Below are positions 50,831-64,000 of a DNA stretch of 64,000 nt, piece after piece. Made by a program: the position numbers and the translations under genes. Numbering within the stretch: position 1 is the stretch's first letter; every line of letters begins with the position of its first letter. The stretch comes from Gadus chalcogrammus (Eukaryota > Chordata > Actinopteri > Gadiformes > Gadidae): NCBI RefSeq assembly GCF_026213295.1, contig NC_079422.1, forward strand, positions 19,613,325 through 19,677,324, in the 5' to 3' direction. The notes under the pieces are model-generated. The model was not told the DNA's origin and made no database searches. It saw nothing but the letters and a program-made list of their open reading frames with translations.

Positions 50831-51990
50831 ATACGCTCTTTCTGAGCCACCTGCATGCTCTTTCATTATTTGGTTTCAGTCTATTATTGATTGACTGTCG
50901 ACCCGTCAGAAATCAGGGAAACTCACACGCACATCTAAAAATAAGCTCTTATCGACGGGAGATGAAATGAGCCCAGCGCCTATATGATTACAGAGGCATC
51001 GGTATCGGCACATGAATTTGCCATTATTCTGGGGTTTTGTATGAATAATATGAATACGAATCAAAACATGTCATAGCCATAGGTATCAGAATGGCCCTGC
51101 ACATAAGGTATTTTAAGGAGGAAAAATAAATCACCTCGTGCATAATGACAAAATATCCATATGTTTGCATTCATATTTGAGAATTAGCACTCGGGTAAAA
51201 TAACAGGCTATTTTGATTTTTCTTAAGATGGGAAGATGGTACATGTGATGGAAGGTTAATTCAACTTTGACAGTTCATCCTGATTAACTAAGGTGGTAAT
51301 GTGAATTTAAGATAGTTTTATGAGTTAACTAACCTAGCACGGTTCAATCATTACCAAGCAAACCGCAATCCACGTTACCAGTCGGTTTAATTTAAAGGTG
51401 AACTGATTTTGTATCGAAAAAAGGATGGTAAACAATGTATAAACAAACACAATTTAATGAAGAGTGGGTGAACATTTCTGTAATATTAACTTGACTGCAG
51501 GTATCAATATGCTGTCATTTTATTTAACAATTGTGCAGCAATGCACAAAAATGTTGCGACATTTTTGCACTTGAAAGCAAAAGCTGAGTCAATATAATAG
51601 ATGCACACATAGATGGGTTACCCTACACATGTGAACTCATCAACTTAATGCCTTAAACCCTTAAACCCTTAACAGGCATAAAGGTCTTCAACCAACATGG
51701 GACATACTGATGTATCCAGCTATGTGTGGGTGGTGCAAGATCTTTACCAAAGATGGAGGCGCACGGGCGCAGCACAGCTGAACCCCTTCATAGGAATCAA
51801 AGATATTATCAACATTGTTTTTAATCTTCACACTCCAAATGCCAGCGAAGCACATCATTTACGAGGCAAATGGCCCTCACTGAGCTCCGGATCAGAAGGG
51901 TCTCAGCGCCCTCCACGATGGCGCCGTGAGGCCCCGTCCGGTCTTCAGCCAACCCGCCCTGTTCCGTCCCGTCCCCGGAGCGCGTCGGGC
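50831..51990. other. Interval between azi2 and cmc1 (tail to tail)
   Basis: AT-rich, with no coding signal recognised. A minus-strand AATAAA (TTTATT on plus, 51519-51524) is a candidate cmc1 polyadenylation site. A CCCTTAAA tandem (three units) lies at about 51655-51673. Confidence 0.4.
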
Positions 51991-52338
51991 CTACATGCTC
52001 GCCGGGAGCTTCTGCGTCCTGTTCTTGGTGGCGATTCCCGTCCTCTGGAACTCCAGCTTCTCCTTGATGTACTCCTGCTTACACTCCTCATAGAAGACTG
52101 GATCTCTGTAGCTGTCGGGCGTACATACAAACTCAAAATTATGTATTATTCTTTCTATAACGGTAACAAAAACAGCAAGATGGTGGCTTGGAGTGGGCGT
52201 TGCACAATGTACACATATTATCTAAAACAAGCTTGCAAAACACTCACTAGACTGTCAGGCATTCCTTCAGGGCTGCGTTCTGCTCCCTGCATTTGAGCAC
52301 CATCAGGAAGCCAGAGTCCTTGCAGCAGACGTTAAAGG
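51991..52338 (-). CDS. cmc1: CMC1, COX assembly mitochondrial protein, last two exons only (partial)
   Basis: CMC1 is a small twin-CX9C protein of mitochondria that stabilises early COX1 assembly intermediates (family knowledge). Two minus-strand exons are visible. 52338-52248 encodes AFNVCCKDSGFLMVLKC and REQNAALKECLTV, including the second CX9C (C-REQNAALKE-C). 52111-51991 encodes YRDPVFYEECKQEYIKEKLE, FQRTGIATKN and TQKLPASM, then TAG. Junctions are canonical (donor GTGAGT reading on minus from 52247; acceptor CAG before 52111), and the split Tyr codon restores frame. The final LP.SM matches mammalian CMC1. The 5' exons, with the start and the first CX9C, should lie rightward and are not found before the N-gap at 53016. 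Confidence 0.9.
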
Positions 52339-52339
52339 C

Positions 52340-53015
52340 TGTAGGGGAGGAGGAGGGGGGGGTTTAGACAGCCATACCAAGACTGCAAACGGTTTGACTA
52401 TGTTCATCATCGGCTCTGCAAAAATGCAAAGGCTAACAAATCATGAACAATTCCTCTCCGATGCTGTATATAGCACCTGCTTGTACATCTGGTCCACACT
52501 ACAGAACGACACAAACCAAACTAAAATATGGGTTATGAATGATGATGTGTATATTTACCCCCAGACATATAGAAAACGTTTTTCTTTTATATTTATGAGA
52601 TACTGCCGACATACCAAAAAAAACTGCTAATGCCGCACTCTTCATTTTTGTAGTCCAATGTTGATCGTATCCCTTGATTGTTCCAAGCTGAAGAACCTGC
52701 TAAATAACATTCTGACCCTTGCCAAGAACAAACTGCATTACTTTCCTACACCACATCACATACCTCAGGGAGGTAAGAGTGGTCGCCTCTAACATGACGT
52801 TTATTAATTCCCAAAGCGCGGTCGTGGTGTCCCTGACCCAAGCAGGTCGCAGGGGACAGTAGACACAAGCCTGGTGTTGAATGCTTTCAGTCGTTACCCT
52901 CTTAGCCAGCGTTCTCTGAAAGACTTTGAATTAACCATGACCCACTACCCGCCCCCCCCCCCCCCCCCCCCCCCAATCTCCGTCAACAAACCCCCACCGA
53001 ACCCCTCAAAGGACG
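52340..53015. other. cmc1: Sequence between cmc1 exon and gap
   Basis: Expected to be a cmc1 intron. I searched it on the minus strand for the missing CMC1 exons and found none. It includes a C run at 52951-52974 close to the gap, which may have stopped assembly. Confidence 0.4.
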
Positions 53016-53115
53016 NNNNNNNNNNNNNNNNNNNNNNNNNNNNNNNNNNNNNNNNNNNNNNNNNNNNNNNNNNNNNNNNNNNNNNNNNNNNNNNNNNNNN
53101 NNNNNNNNNNNNNNN
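53016..53115. other. Assembly gap, exactly 100 N
   Basis: One hundred N bases, the conventional placeholder for a gap of unknown size. The sequence on its right side is a second copy of 24528 onward. Confidence 1.
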
Positions 53116-55809
53116 GCAACTAAGTGGTAATGCACCCTGCGTTTAACCACCCTCTGCTCTGCATCGGCACTGCAGCAGTCACTGCAGTCCACTGCGTTGG
53201 CAAACCGGGTTGAGGACAACTGAAAAGCCCAGCAAACTTTGGTCTGACACAATGGTTTCCACGTTTTGTAGTGTACAAACTGATTATTTTGAGGCATGCT
53301 TGGACATGGGACAAATGTGATTAATTCAGTGTGTTAATTAATCATCGCAAATTGCTGCTCTGGTCTTCAAATTGTGGGAAAAAGAGGAGAGTATATAGGA
53401 TTCAATTACTGCAAAAGGGCTCGCCTAATGGTGCTTTAGTTAGACCACTTTCAGGGTCTTTATGTCAGTCCCCAGTTCTACCTAAGTAATGCCTGGCAGC
53501 TCAAAGTACATTAGCCAAGATCCTCCTCACCAACCACCTCTGAACAGTCTCAAAATACATGTCGACAAAACACAGATGGTTTCGAGGATGATCAAACCCA
53601 CTGTTTCACATAATGTACAGCTAGGTACATATTGTGACGGAAAAAAATAGGAGACGTTTCAACTCGAGACAGACTGAGCCTTGTCATCGACAATCATGGC
53701 CTCGCGTCGGATTTGATTAAATCACAGCGCGATCAGGATCAGGTAAACAGGGAGCCAGATGCCTGGATCGGGCCATACGCCCGGGGTCTAGACTAGACCG
53801 GAGGAATTGGGCCCCGAAGAAAAGGATGAAAAGAGAACCGCCGGCTCTGTGAAACCGTGATACACAGTAAGGCAAACCTAAAGTGACAGAGTGCAGGGAG
53901 ACCACATTGCCCGCCCACTCGCAGTCGCCCCGCAGTCGAGAGTGCGACGGTGTGTTCACTGCTGGTGGCGGTTGCGTGGTAGGCTGGGGTGTGCAGGGGA
54001 GTGGTGTTGGGGGAGTGTGCGTTGGCGTGTCGGTGCTTACGTGCGCCGAAAAAAGCAAACGCCACAAGATACCACTACAGAAATCTCACTCCCGCTGACA
54101 TCTGACGCCCCACTCTGTCGATTTCCCGTCCGGGCGCTGGGAAGACGGGGAGTCCCCTGTCATCCTGACAGACTGTCACGCCAGGGCCCGGGAGAAAACT
54201 GACAAGGAGCCAGTCCCCCCCCCACCCCCCCCCGCTCCCCCGTTCCCTGAGCTCCCCCGTCAGTCCCCCCCCCCCCCCACCACCACGGAGGATCGCAGTA
54301 TGAACACAAGAACACTCAAAGGCTACTATACTGTAAAAACACACTATAAAAAGCACTATAAAAACGACATGACGACGGGGGCTAGGGGAGAGGGGGCGGG
54401 GGTGGATCCACAGTCAAGTAGAGCCTTAAAATAAAATGGTAGGAATGGAAAAATAAGAGCACTTCTTAAGTGTGATTTAGTACAGTGAGTGCACTGTACT
54501 AACAAGCCCGGTTAAGGTATGCCGGAGCATAGAGATATATTTTGAGTAAAGACTGATGTCCGCTAGAGGCTTTGCTGTAAGGGTTGCTGATACCGGGTTA
54601 GTAAGACTCTTACTTTGCATTGAGTAGCACTGCATTAGGTTGACATTGAGGAAACGAAGGCGATGATTAAACTTTCCTGATTGATCGATTAATCACTTGT
54701 GTCGTTTATAAAAGGTCATAAAGAATCCCACATACTCGTCACAGCAGAACGCACGGTAGGGCTCACGAATGAGCTGGCTTTGTCTGAGAACCGCTCAAGA
54801 AACATAATTATAACCTAAGTATTCATGTCACTGCTCTGAAACAGAAGCACTTCTAAAGCAAATTGCCTGTAGGCCTACTGTATTCCTTTATATACATAAA
54901 CTGCAAATTACCAAATTAATAACAATAAGACGCAATTCATTTTTAGTGAAATAACCTTCATCATTTGAGCTACGGCTGAGAAGGTGCACTTGTTTATCCT
55001 ATACACCGCCTTAATGAATACCTTTAGGACTCTGTGGGCAACATACGCAGAGATCGACAGGCAGAGATGAGTTAGCAGAGGAGCCGGGTGCTCTGTCTTT
55101 CTGATGAGGGATACAGGACCCCCGCAGTTCTTCTGCACTCCAGCAAGGGCAGGTTTAATGAATAGTGAGATACATGATAAATGTGGCCATATGGCGGAGC
55201 CGGCTGGCCAAGTCAGAGGTGCAAGCTAGCTCTGCCTCTCGCACACAAACACACACACACACACACACACACATATGCACACACACAGACACACTATTGC
55301 ACATATCCGTGTAGGTTTATGAGGAAGCAAATACACACATTACGCGCATTGGTATAAGCACACGCACATAATCAGGCGCACGCACGCACGCACAGATGCA
55401 GATGTACGACGCTTTACTCTTTTGCCAGAAAAGGAGAGGCATCAAACTCTGTTCAATTTGAGACAACAGCAGGTAGGAGGATATGACCTCCAGGTCTAGT
55501 GGAGAGAGGCGAGATGGAGTGCTGTGCCACTGCGACCAACTGTGCAGCTCACTGCACTTTGAGCAGTCACAAAGTTCCACAAGTCTTGCCACTCAACACA
55601 AGTGACTTCCTTTCTTTCCACGGCCGCGCGCCTCTGTGAATGAACGCAGTGACTCTTCTTCTAATTCGACGACCGCCTCTCCACTCGTTCGCCGCCCGGC
55701 CGTCTGTCGCTATCGGCTGAACCGGGGCGGCTTCATATCCCGTCATCGGGAATGTTCTGTCATCGCCGCTGCCCCTGTTTCTCCAGTCGCAGCGCAGTTG
55801 GTCTGTTGC

Positions 55810-55810
<1 letters not shown>

Positions 55811-55863
<53 letters not shown>

Positions 55864-55885
55864 TCTCTCTCTCTCTCGCTCTCTC
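55811..55885. repeat. (CT)n microsatellite in block copy 2
   Basis: Counterpart of 27221-27290. The interruption pattern (position of the TGCTCT and CGCTCT variants) and the length differ slightly from copy 1, which suits two alleles or two diverged paralogues. Confidence 0.93.
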
Positions 55886-58800
55886 TGTGTGCAACTCTTT
55901 TTTTAATAATTCCATACGCATTCAGAACTGTACAAAACACGGACACGCTGTCTCCCTCCGGCGCTGAAAACATGTGAGCGCGCGCGCACACACACACACA
56001 CACACACTCAAGGTCAGACCGTGGATGGAGCCTGTGCACTAACATATACTATCGCACTGTCTCTCTCTCTTTCGTGCGCTCCCACGCGCGCACCCATGCT
56101 CAGCAAGGCAATCGTCCTCCTTTCACAGCAGATGCTATCTCTCTCTCTAATTGGCTCAGTCGGAAAAACAAAAGGAAAGGCCTTGGATGCCCTGCCTCTG
56201 CTCTGCCTATCCAGTCCGGAGAGGCCCGGGGCAGTCTTTGTTCCGACACAGGAACACACACAGACACACACACACAAACACACACACAGACACACACACA
56301 GACACACACATGGCGGCACGGGACCGCGTGGCCCTCTAAGGCTCCGGCCCTAATCACATGCAACCATCGCAGCAACACTATGGAGAGGTGGTGGTGGTGG
56401 GGCAGAGGGGAAGTTCTCTGCAGCAGTAATCCAGTCCCTTGTTGGGGAACATGGGCTGCGCTGTAAATACAGTAATAAATGAACAGAGGGAGGCAGACGG
56501 CCATGTTGCCTCGCTGTGGAGAGATGGCGCGCTGTCGGGGACCACGAGAGGGTAATGCTAGAACTGTGCGTGACACACTGTGCAACGCACCCCGAGGGGA
56601 AGGCAGATTAGTGAATCTGGGGCCCATGATGGCATCCTTCAATGGAGGCCCTGGAGTTTCTCCAAATTTTGGAGAAGCTCTGCCCGCCAATTGAGGAAAG
56701 TTTGGAGTACACCGCTCAAAAATGTTTGAAATGGTGAGACAAATTTGCTGGTGATTTGTTTATGAATGTGTCCATGTGTGATTGTGGAAATATGATGTAT
56801 TGGAGATATAATAGCAAGTTCAGAGTGGATCAGATATGTATGCATATGTATATGTAGATGATATGGATATCATGGTTTATCTACTGTGTGACCACAGTGT
56901 TAGTGTTGACCCTAGAGTAAATCTAAATATTGACTATATCTCTATGATTTATACCTGTATCTACCACATACCGCAATGCATTTGTCACTAGGGTCATAAA
57001 TCCCACCATCAGCGTCATGGAAACCTACAATTCAACTCCCCTCATTCAACAGTGGGCGGGTTAACATGGATACGATTCACCCCTTTGGGTTTATCCGTGG
57101 CCATTTTGTGAATGGAGAGTGGGCGGTGTTTAACAAAAACACTCAGTTTGCTTTGTTTACTCTTTGGTGCAACACATGGAAAGGGCTTCATTATGCACTG
57201 CATACCAAAGAGATGTTGAATCCTTCTTATGTCATCGCTGTGAAGATTCAGGTCACTTAGTGACAGGCTGACACGATGTGTTAGCATATACGCTATAGGA
57301 ATCACTTCTATACCATTCTTTGGGAAAAAAACAAGAAAAATAACAACTCATTTATACTAAGAAATTTCATTTAAGCCCTGGAGGCGAGCAGCGCTCTAGA
57401 CGCCAGTGAATGTCAGGGTTTTCTGAGGTCATCAATCTCAGCTTTGGTTGATGCTCCGTTGATGGCAGTTGACTTTCAGTTGGCAAGTGTTCGCTCGGCC
57501 CTCCAGAGTTTTGAGATGGAGTGAGAGGGAGGCCGGTCCCGAGTCTTAGTTTGATTTGCTTGTTTTCGCTGAGGTTCGCTGACCTGGCAGACAAACGGAT
57601 GATAAATAGTCCTTTCAGTTAAAAAATTGATTTTGTTATGGGGCAGTAGGGCGGTGCAGTAGGTTAACGCTGATGTTGCCTCACACAACAAAACTCTTGT
57701 TGAGGGTTACCCAAACGGTGCTCTAAACACGTGAGTTATAACAGCAGGGTGCTGTTAGAAAAGAAGCAAACAAACTAAGTAAAAAGTGAAACTCAGGATG
57801 ACTAAAGGTTAATTACACATGTAAAACGGATTGTAATCCGAACATCAGTTCAGAAGAAGCATGTTTCTCTAAAGAGGTATATTGAGGCGGGTGTATGTTT
57901 AACAAAAGGAATGACAACTGGATTGGGTTGCAGCTGGAGATGGAGCTGCTTTACTGTAGCTTAAATACACAAACAAAGACATAAAAAACAACCACCACCA
58001 CTTCCGCTCAGCCACATCATCGCCTGGAGACAGCCTTAAAGTCAACATATTCCCGGAACCTGACGATTGTGGATTCCGACACAAAGATTCACAATGATTC
58101 AAATCAACGTCAGGACTAAAAAACAGGCTAAAAAACAAGGATGACCACAATGCTCTCAGTCCATCGATGATAATTCAAAGCCTCTGTGTCTAAATGAATT
58201 GTTTGCACAATAAAAGATGCCTTTTTGTGTCAAAAAGTTCAGGGTTTTACTAAAGCTTGAATCTGCGTTATTGCAGTTGACCATCGGCTCTAAGGAACAT
58301 CTGACTATTTTAACAATTTGGTTAACGTTTCACGGCAGCGTTAGGTGGTACATGTAAGTATTTGGGTTGTGGGCAAAGATGCGTAATAAGATGCAGCTTA
58401 TACAATGAATCGGCTTACTGGCTTCATTTTACCGCTCCTCGGCTTATGGAAAATGCAGCTTTATTTAAAAAAAAATACGGTATGCTTGAGTGCTAAACAT
58501 GCTTAGAGTATATATTCATACTGTACAAATGGATGTATTACTTTATTAATAATTCATAAACACAAAGATCGCTGTAAACTACTTCTGGAATCCAATTTGG
58601 CTTCAGTCTATGTAAATCGGTCTTTGAATATTATTCATTAAGTGGGAAATTCCCTTGTACACAGTCCAGGGAGTAAACCTGGCAAATAACCACTGCCCCT
58701 CTCTGGTGGAATTATGTAAAACCATGCACAATGTACAACATATTTCCTTACCCAAAAACGTAAATGTTTTCGCATTCCTTGCTATAATGATGACCATTGA

Positions 58801-61513
58801 GGCTAAAACTAATACCGATCAGAAAAGTTCCCTTGACATGGGAAAATGGCAAGTGGAAAGTTGGGTTAAGAAATTAACTAGCAGTTAAAAAACCGATGCG
58901 CAACTAGAAAAACTGGATAAAATACTATTCAATGAAATTTCGATTTTAAGATTAAACTCAATTATTTAATTTATGCATAATATTGCTCTGGAATAAAATT
59001 AAATACAAATTTAACGTTTTGATTTTTCTTCAGAATAGAAGATCAAATGGGGTGTAACAATGTTTCTGACAATATTACAATGGGACAGGAAAACAATAAC
59101 ATTTAAAAAATGTAAATTACCCAGCCCAGCCCTAAAATCCAGACAGACAGGGTATGATGGCTCAGACTGGAATATAACAAGCACAAATCATTAATACACC
59201 ACCAAAAAAGCCTCTCCAGAAATGTATGCCAGGAAACTGCTTGTACTTTGAGATCATGTGAAGGAGTACTTGAGTTATTTCAGTTTGGATAGGTTCAAAG
59301 TTTTCAAACTGTCAGAAGTGATTGTAGAACAGGCAACTGATTAATTGCCTCCAACGAAACAGCCAGCCCTCCAGTTTTCTGGGTCCAGTCTTTTGTCATC
59401 AACATCCAATTACGTGGGCTGCAATGCATTAATAATTCATGCAGCGCTTTTGCAGACAAAAACATGACAATCAGCAGAGTCAATGAATAACTTGTGTCAT
59501 CACCAGTACAGTGTATCACAAACTAGCAGCACTCCCGAAATCTCTGTAATCTCTCTGATTACCAGACTCAAGTATAAAGGTGCAGACACGTATGACTCAA
59601 GATTGTCAAAATGTGTGCAAAAATGTTATAAAAAACAAAGTCTCTCCACAGAATTTGCACCTTGAGATTAACATTCTAAATAGATAATAAACACGATAAT
59701 TGAAACCGACTTTTCATAATGTAAAGACTACATTGTGCCGCCAAATTGATACCCATGTAAAACTAATTAGATTTTCAAGTGACCATTATTTCTCTAATAT
59801 GTTGTCATAGCACTCACGCTTGCTAACCCATCCCCGGGTACGGCAAGCAAGCACTTCATTTGTGCACTCAACTGGCACATGCATAATAATGACCTCATTT
59901 GCATATATTATGCATGTTCATTTAGTATGTTGATGCTCAGTAAACCTCTGGCTTGGATCATTCAGCCAACACTATAATTGGCAGTATTGATGCTCTGACA
60001 TTTGTTAATATATCAGTAGGTCTTGCTTGTTCACTTAACGACCAAACAACCGCTTTGATTCCTTCTGCTTTGGCAGGCCCACAGCGTCTGTCTGTCTCCC
60101 AATTTCCCCCACATTTAAAATTCCATTAAAAACCGGGACGTCCACAGAGAGGATGTGCTGGTAGGGTCGCTGTGGAGAATGACTTAAAGGGACCTCCGGG
60201 TCCAAGCCATGTCAAGCATGGATGTAGCGCTTCCCAGTCAGCGTTCAACCATCAGGAGGTATGTGTGTCCCAGTTTAGCCTGGCCTGGGAGCAGCACCAT
60301 CACCCTTGAGGCTAAAACTTTATCCCGAGCAAAAAAGTTCCCCTGAGATGGGAAAATGGCAAGTGGAAAGTTGGGTTAAGAAATTAGGCGTATTAATTGG
60401 GGTTCGCTGGGTGGGTGGGCGCGTGCTGCGCAGGTACATGTTGTTTTTATTTCGAGCCCGACTTGGTAAATACAGAGAGCACGGAAAAGAGGAGGCAGGA
60501 CAAGCTGTGAAAGCTTATTTTTTTTGCAATCAAGAGTTTTTGGAGAAGATTACGGAGAACAGAGGCGAGACTAACAAGAAACAAGCGGGAGGCCGCGTCA
60601 CCACGCCAACCACTCCTGGTAATCAAACAGAGAGCTGGAGAGGTGTCTTTGGTCCCGTCGCCATGCCTTGCATGAGCACAGACAGTATGATGGTGGTTCC
60701 CTGACCCCTTGACAATCCAATAGATTCCATTGTGTGAGGGATGACACAGAACAGAACGGAACAAACTGTACCATATTATGCAGAAGGATATTGTACCAAG
60801 TATGATCTGTTGACATTCCCTCGGTTGTAAAACATGATGACAAAATACCCTCTATATGATTCCTCTTAAGATTCTGGCAGCCTCTTGTTCATAGTGAGTT
60901 TTTTTACTTAAATACTTAAATCCTAGCTTACCAAATCTGCAGTCTCACTGCAACGTTTGGTGGACAAAAGAGCTCGATCAAAAGGGAGATTTAGCGAGAA
61001 GGGGTTATATTTAAAGTTTAAGTGCATGTTCCAGCGTTACTCCTTGTCGGTCGATTTTTGCACAGTTCGCACAAAACCCATAAAGCTGTGGTACATCTTG
61101 AACAGCATGGAAAATTTGGGCACCTGTGTAAACGCATAACTACTTTTATTAACAGTGAGATTTATAAACAGATTTATAAACGAATTACATTTACAGCCTG
61201 AAGTCTATCAAGACATTTTCAGGTATTTAAATACCAATGCAAATATACACAACACTAGCAAAGGAACAAAAATAAAAAAATATTAAAATACCGTATTCAT
61301 CAAATTAACAAAGTGGATCATGTCTCTGGTTAGCCTTTGGCGAACAAACAGTAATAAACAACAAAGAATAAAACAAAAAAAAGTAATTAAACGCAAATAA
61401 AGCTTACCATAGAGCCAACTGACATTGCTCAACACAGCTGCCCTTTGGTTTGAGCCTCCCAATCATAACCTATGGATCTCCTCATTCGATCTGCCCTGGA
61501 GTCATCTGTCACG

Positions 61514-63494
61514 CTACAAGTTGCTTGGGCCAGGCTGTGAACCGAGGCTCCTCAGCTCCTCCGTGCTGGCTGCACTCTCAAACCTGAAGCCCTCGACGAT
61601 CAAGGCATCGCCATCCTCCTCAATCCCGCCCTGACACAACCAGGAGCTCTGGTCCTGTTCAAAGAACACACAAGCCATTGGACCTGGCTGTGGGCTCACA
61701 CGCCTGAGTGTGATTTGTACAGGATCGCTCATGCCTCATCGCAATGTACTGTTTTTATTGGACCACTGTTAACCAACAAATCAGCCAATCATCGAATCCA
61801 GATAATATAAACAACATGCGCCATGATGAAACAACATCGCCAGCTTTAATGCAAGATGTACCGAAGCATGCCCTTCAAACGTATGCAAGTAAGTGGAGCT
61901 GTGACAGCATCACGCTCACAGAAGAGAATAGGAGTTTTCTGATGTAACTGATCACATTTCTGAAAGTCAATTGCAATCAAATGGAAAACCTTTTTCCCTT
62001 TCTATCGCACCCGTTTGGAGCAGAACCTAAACGAGTAGGATTGGAATATCAGCACCTCAAGTAGATCTATTTTCCCTGATAATTAAAAACGTACTGCTGA
62101 TGGAATGTACATAGACAGGAGGACTCAATGTCCGTGCAGGCGTTGTCATTGTTTTTCTCACATTGATCTGATAAATTTAGAAAATTCAAATCTCATTTGG
62201 AGAACTTAATTTAGAGCTCCACCTAGTGTATGTTTGAAGTTCAACACATTTGAGTATTTCAGTCATTTCTGTACCCAATGTCAATGATGCATATATCATT
62301 TATTAAACCCTAGGCTTAAGATATGCAAGATACTGAAAAGGGCGACACTATTATACTGCTATAACCGGCACAATATATTACGTGAATTGATGTGCATATA
62401 AACTGCCTACGGAAAGGTCTCCAGAAAAATCACCTCCACCTGACTTTGATCCCCAGCTAGTTCAGACACTGATTTACACACAGTGCGCGCTCACACAAAC
62501 ACTCTCCCACACAGACACACACACAGACACACAGACACACACAAACACACACACATACATCCCGGCACCATCATTCGCAGTTTACTACTTTCAACAGGCT
62601 GTTTTAATTCAGATTTCAGCCATCCAATGTAATGAACAAAGTGCCCATTGCAGCTAAGTGAACACATTTGAACATGGAGGAGAGAAACACAGATCTATCT
62701 GCCCGGTTAGTGATTCATACCTTGCTGTGTTTTTGTTTCTGTCTGGAGCCGCCGTTTGAGTCAAATTGTTTTATCAGGTCCTCAATGTCCCACATCAGCT
62801 TCTCGGCTTTAATCAATACTGCAGCAAAACAAAAACAGAAATTGATATTTGCCAGGCGATTATGAATATCCTGGCCTAGATGCTGAGACGCCATTTTGAC
62901 CACAAAAAATTCCAAGCAAGACAAGCACGACATGAACAGATTGTATGCTGAATGGCGATTCTTTCTTCTAAAGAATTGTACAGAACTTTAGAGGCAAGTT
63001 TTGCAGCACTTACAGTAATTTGGTTGGAAGTGACATAAGAGGAGTCTTTCCTCACATGACATGTTTTTGATTTGTCCAGCCTCCTGTATGGCAATATTAC
63101 ATGACTTCCTGCCAGTTTTCGTAAGCGCTCTCAAATCCTATCAATTGACCGGGAAAATTTAGAAAACAACAATCGGTAAGTAACACTTTAAAGGGAGGAG
63201 AAATTAGCAAATGTTTGCAAACGGTTGAGGTATAGGAAGTGCAAAGTGTTCATATGAATGCTGCCAGAGCTTGTTGAAAACGAGGCCACTGGTAAATTAA
63301 ATTAACAGAAGAGAATCACTCTATGAAGCACCTTCTCAGCAATGGATCGGTAGCTGCCTACACACTTGGCCATGGCCCAACATCTGCTGTGGGGGTTGCC
63401 CAGGAACTCAACATGGTAGCTGTGCACATCTCCATCTCCATCCTGTTTCAAGTGCATCCCGTTGCCTGGGTCCGGGCTCAAGACAGCTGGCCAC
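61514..63494 (-). pseudogene. zcwpw2: Second copy of zcwpw2 3' exons (four of six)
   Basis: Copies of zcwpw2 exons 3-6 at 63494-63332, 63083-63014, 62818-62721 and 61654-61514, with the same splice sites and no frame-breaking change that I can see. The CW exon and the exon holding the first half of the PWWP motif would fall just beyond the window. So this is not shown to be a broken gene; it is partial because of the window edge. If the block is a misplaced haplotype, this is the other allele of the same gene. Confidence 0.8.
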
Positions 63495-64000
63495 CTAAAA
63501 GCAGATGACAAGACATTCTTGGTAAAAGGTCTAACTAACTACAAATTCAAAAAATGACACATGGAAAAGTAAGTTCAAGTAAAAAATGTTTGCTTTGATA
63601 AATGAAATAAATCAACCAATGGATTGAAAAACTGTGACATTGTTCTTTGGAGAATTTTAACCTTGTGTAGCCTTTGCATCTATACAGTAGTTTGCAGGCC
63701 GCTCTGACCTCGTTATAAATACCCTTGTGTTTCAGTTTCACCTTGAAACAACAAACCATGAAACGTCCTTCTCTTGTTGGGTGTTTGAAGCCAAGTGAAC
63801 AGCATATCGAGCTGCACTTAGGTGAGGAGATCTGTTTTTAAAAAAACTCGGCAGCCTCACAGTAAGCTATGTTAGAGAGCCATGCACATTTCTCAGTATT
63901 ATATCTCATATGACCTCGCCCCATCCCCATTTGAATTTGACACGCATTGTGTTTTATCACTGTGTGCTCCGCTATAGTGCTAGATGCCTTTTTTTATATT

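Larger units (their letters stand above)
53116..64000. repeat. Large duplicated block, copy 2
   Basis: Direct copy of 24528-35430, starting at the first base after the gap and running to the window end. Examples of differences: ACTGAATAAGCC in copy 1 is ACTGAAAAGCC here, CCATCATCGGG is CCGTCATCGGG, and CA and CT tract lengths differ. By eye, differences are sparser in the last 4.4 kb than in the first 6 kb. All listed features of copy 1 recur at an offset of about 28.58 kb, including the 80-bp repeats (near 58797 and 60305) and the palindromic octamer (59878-59916). Confidence 0.97.

Overview
The window looks like a teleost nuclear genome, possibly a gadiform. It is intron-rich, has no operon-like gene packing, carries fish-type dispersed repeats, and is unusually dense in long (CA)n, (CT)n and (GA)n microsatellites. 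The species guess is inference. There is one 100-N scaffold gap at 53016-53115.

Layout. About 1-24.5 kb holds no protein-coding gene that I can support. It contains microsatellites, a TTAA-flanked fold-back MITE (4145-4438), short tandem duplications, and AT-rich non-repetitive islands that look like conserved non-coding elements. A three-gene block follows: zcwpw2 (minus, coding 32938-36112), azi2/NAP1 (plus, coding 40250-48278) and the last two exons of cmc1 (minus, 51991-52338). As I recall it, this order and orientation (ZCWPW2 and AZI2 head to head, AZI2 and CMC1 tail to tail) matches human 3p24.1, which supports the gene names. A decayed PIF/Harbinger transposon (about 36609-38135) sits between zcwpw2 and azi2.

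Right of the gap, 53116-64000 is a near-identical direct copy of 24528-35430. It includes the four 3' exons of zcwpw2. Because it starts exactly at the gap, and the missing 5' exons of cmc1 should lie there, an assembly artefact (a second haplotype joined in) is the leading explanation. A true segmental duplication is not excluded.

Gene roles. zcwpw2 encodes a predicted histone reader with a CW zinc finger and a PWWP domain. azi2 encodes the TBK1/IKK-epsilon adaptor NAP1, with an N-terminal coiled coil, a TBK1-binding domain and a long Pro/Ser-rich tail. cmc1 encodes a twin-CX9C mitochondrial cytochrome-c-oxidase assembly factor. They share a neighbourhood but no evident pathway. I found no convincing undescribed biological system; the most notable items are the duplication next to the gap, the Harbinger remnant, the MITE pair, and dinucleotide tracts placed beside azi2 splice sites and in its 3' UTR.
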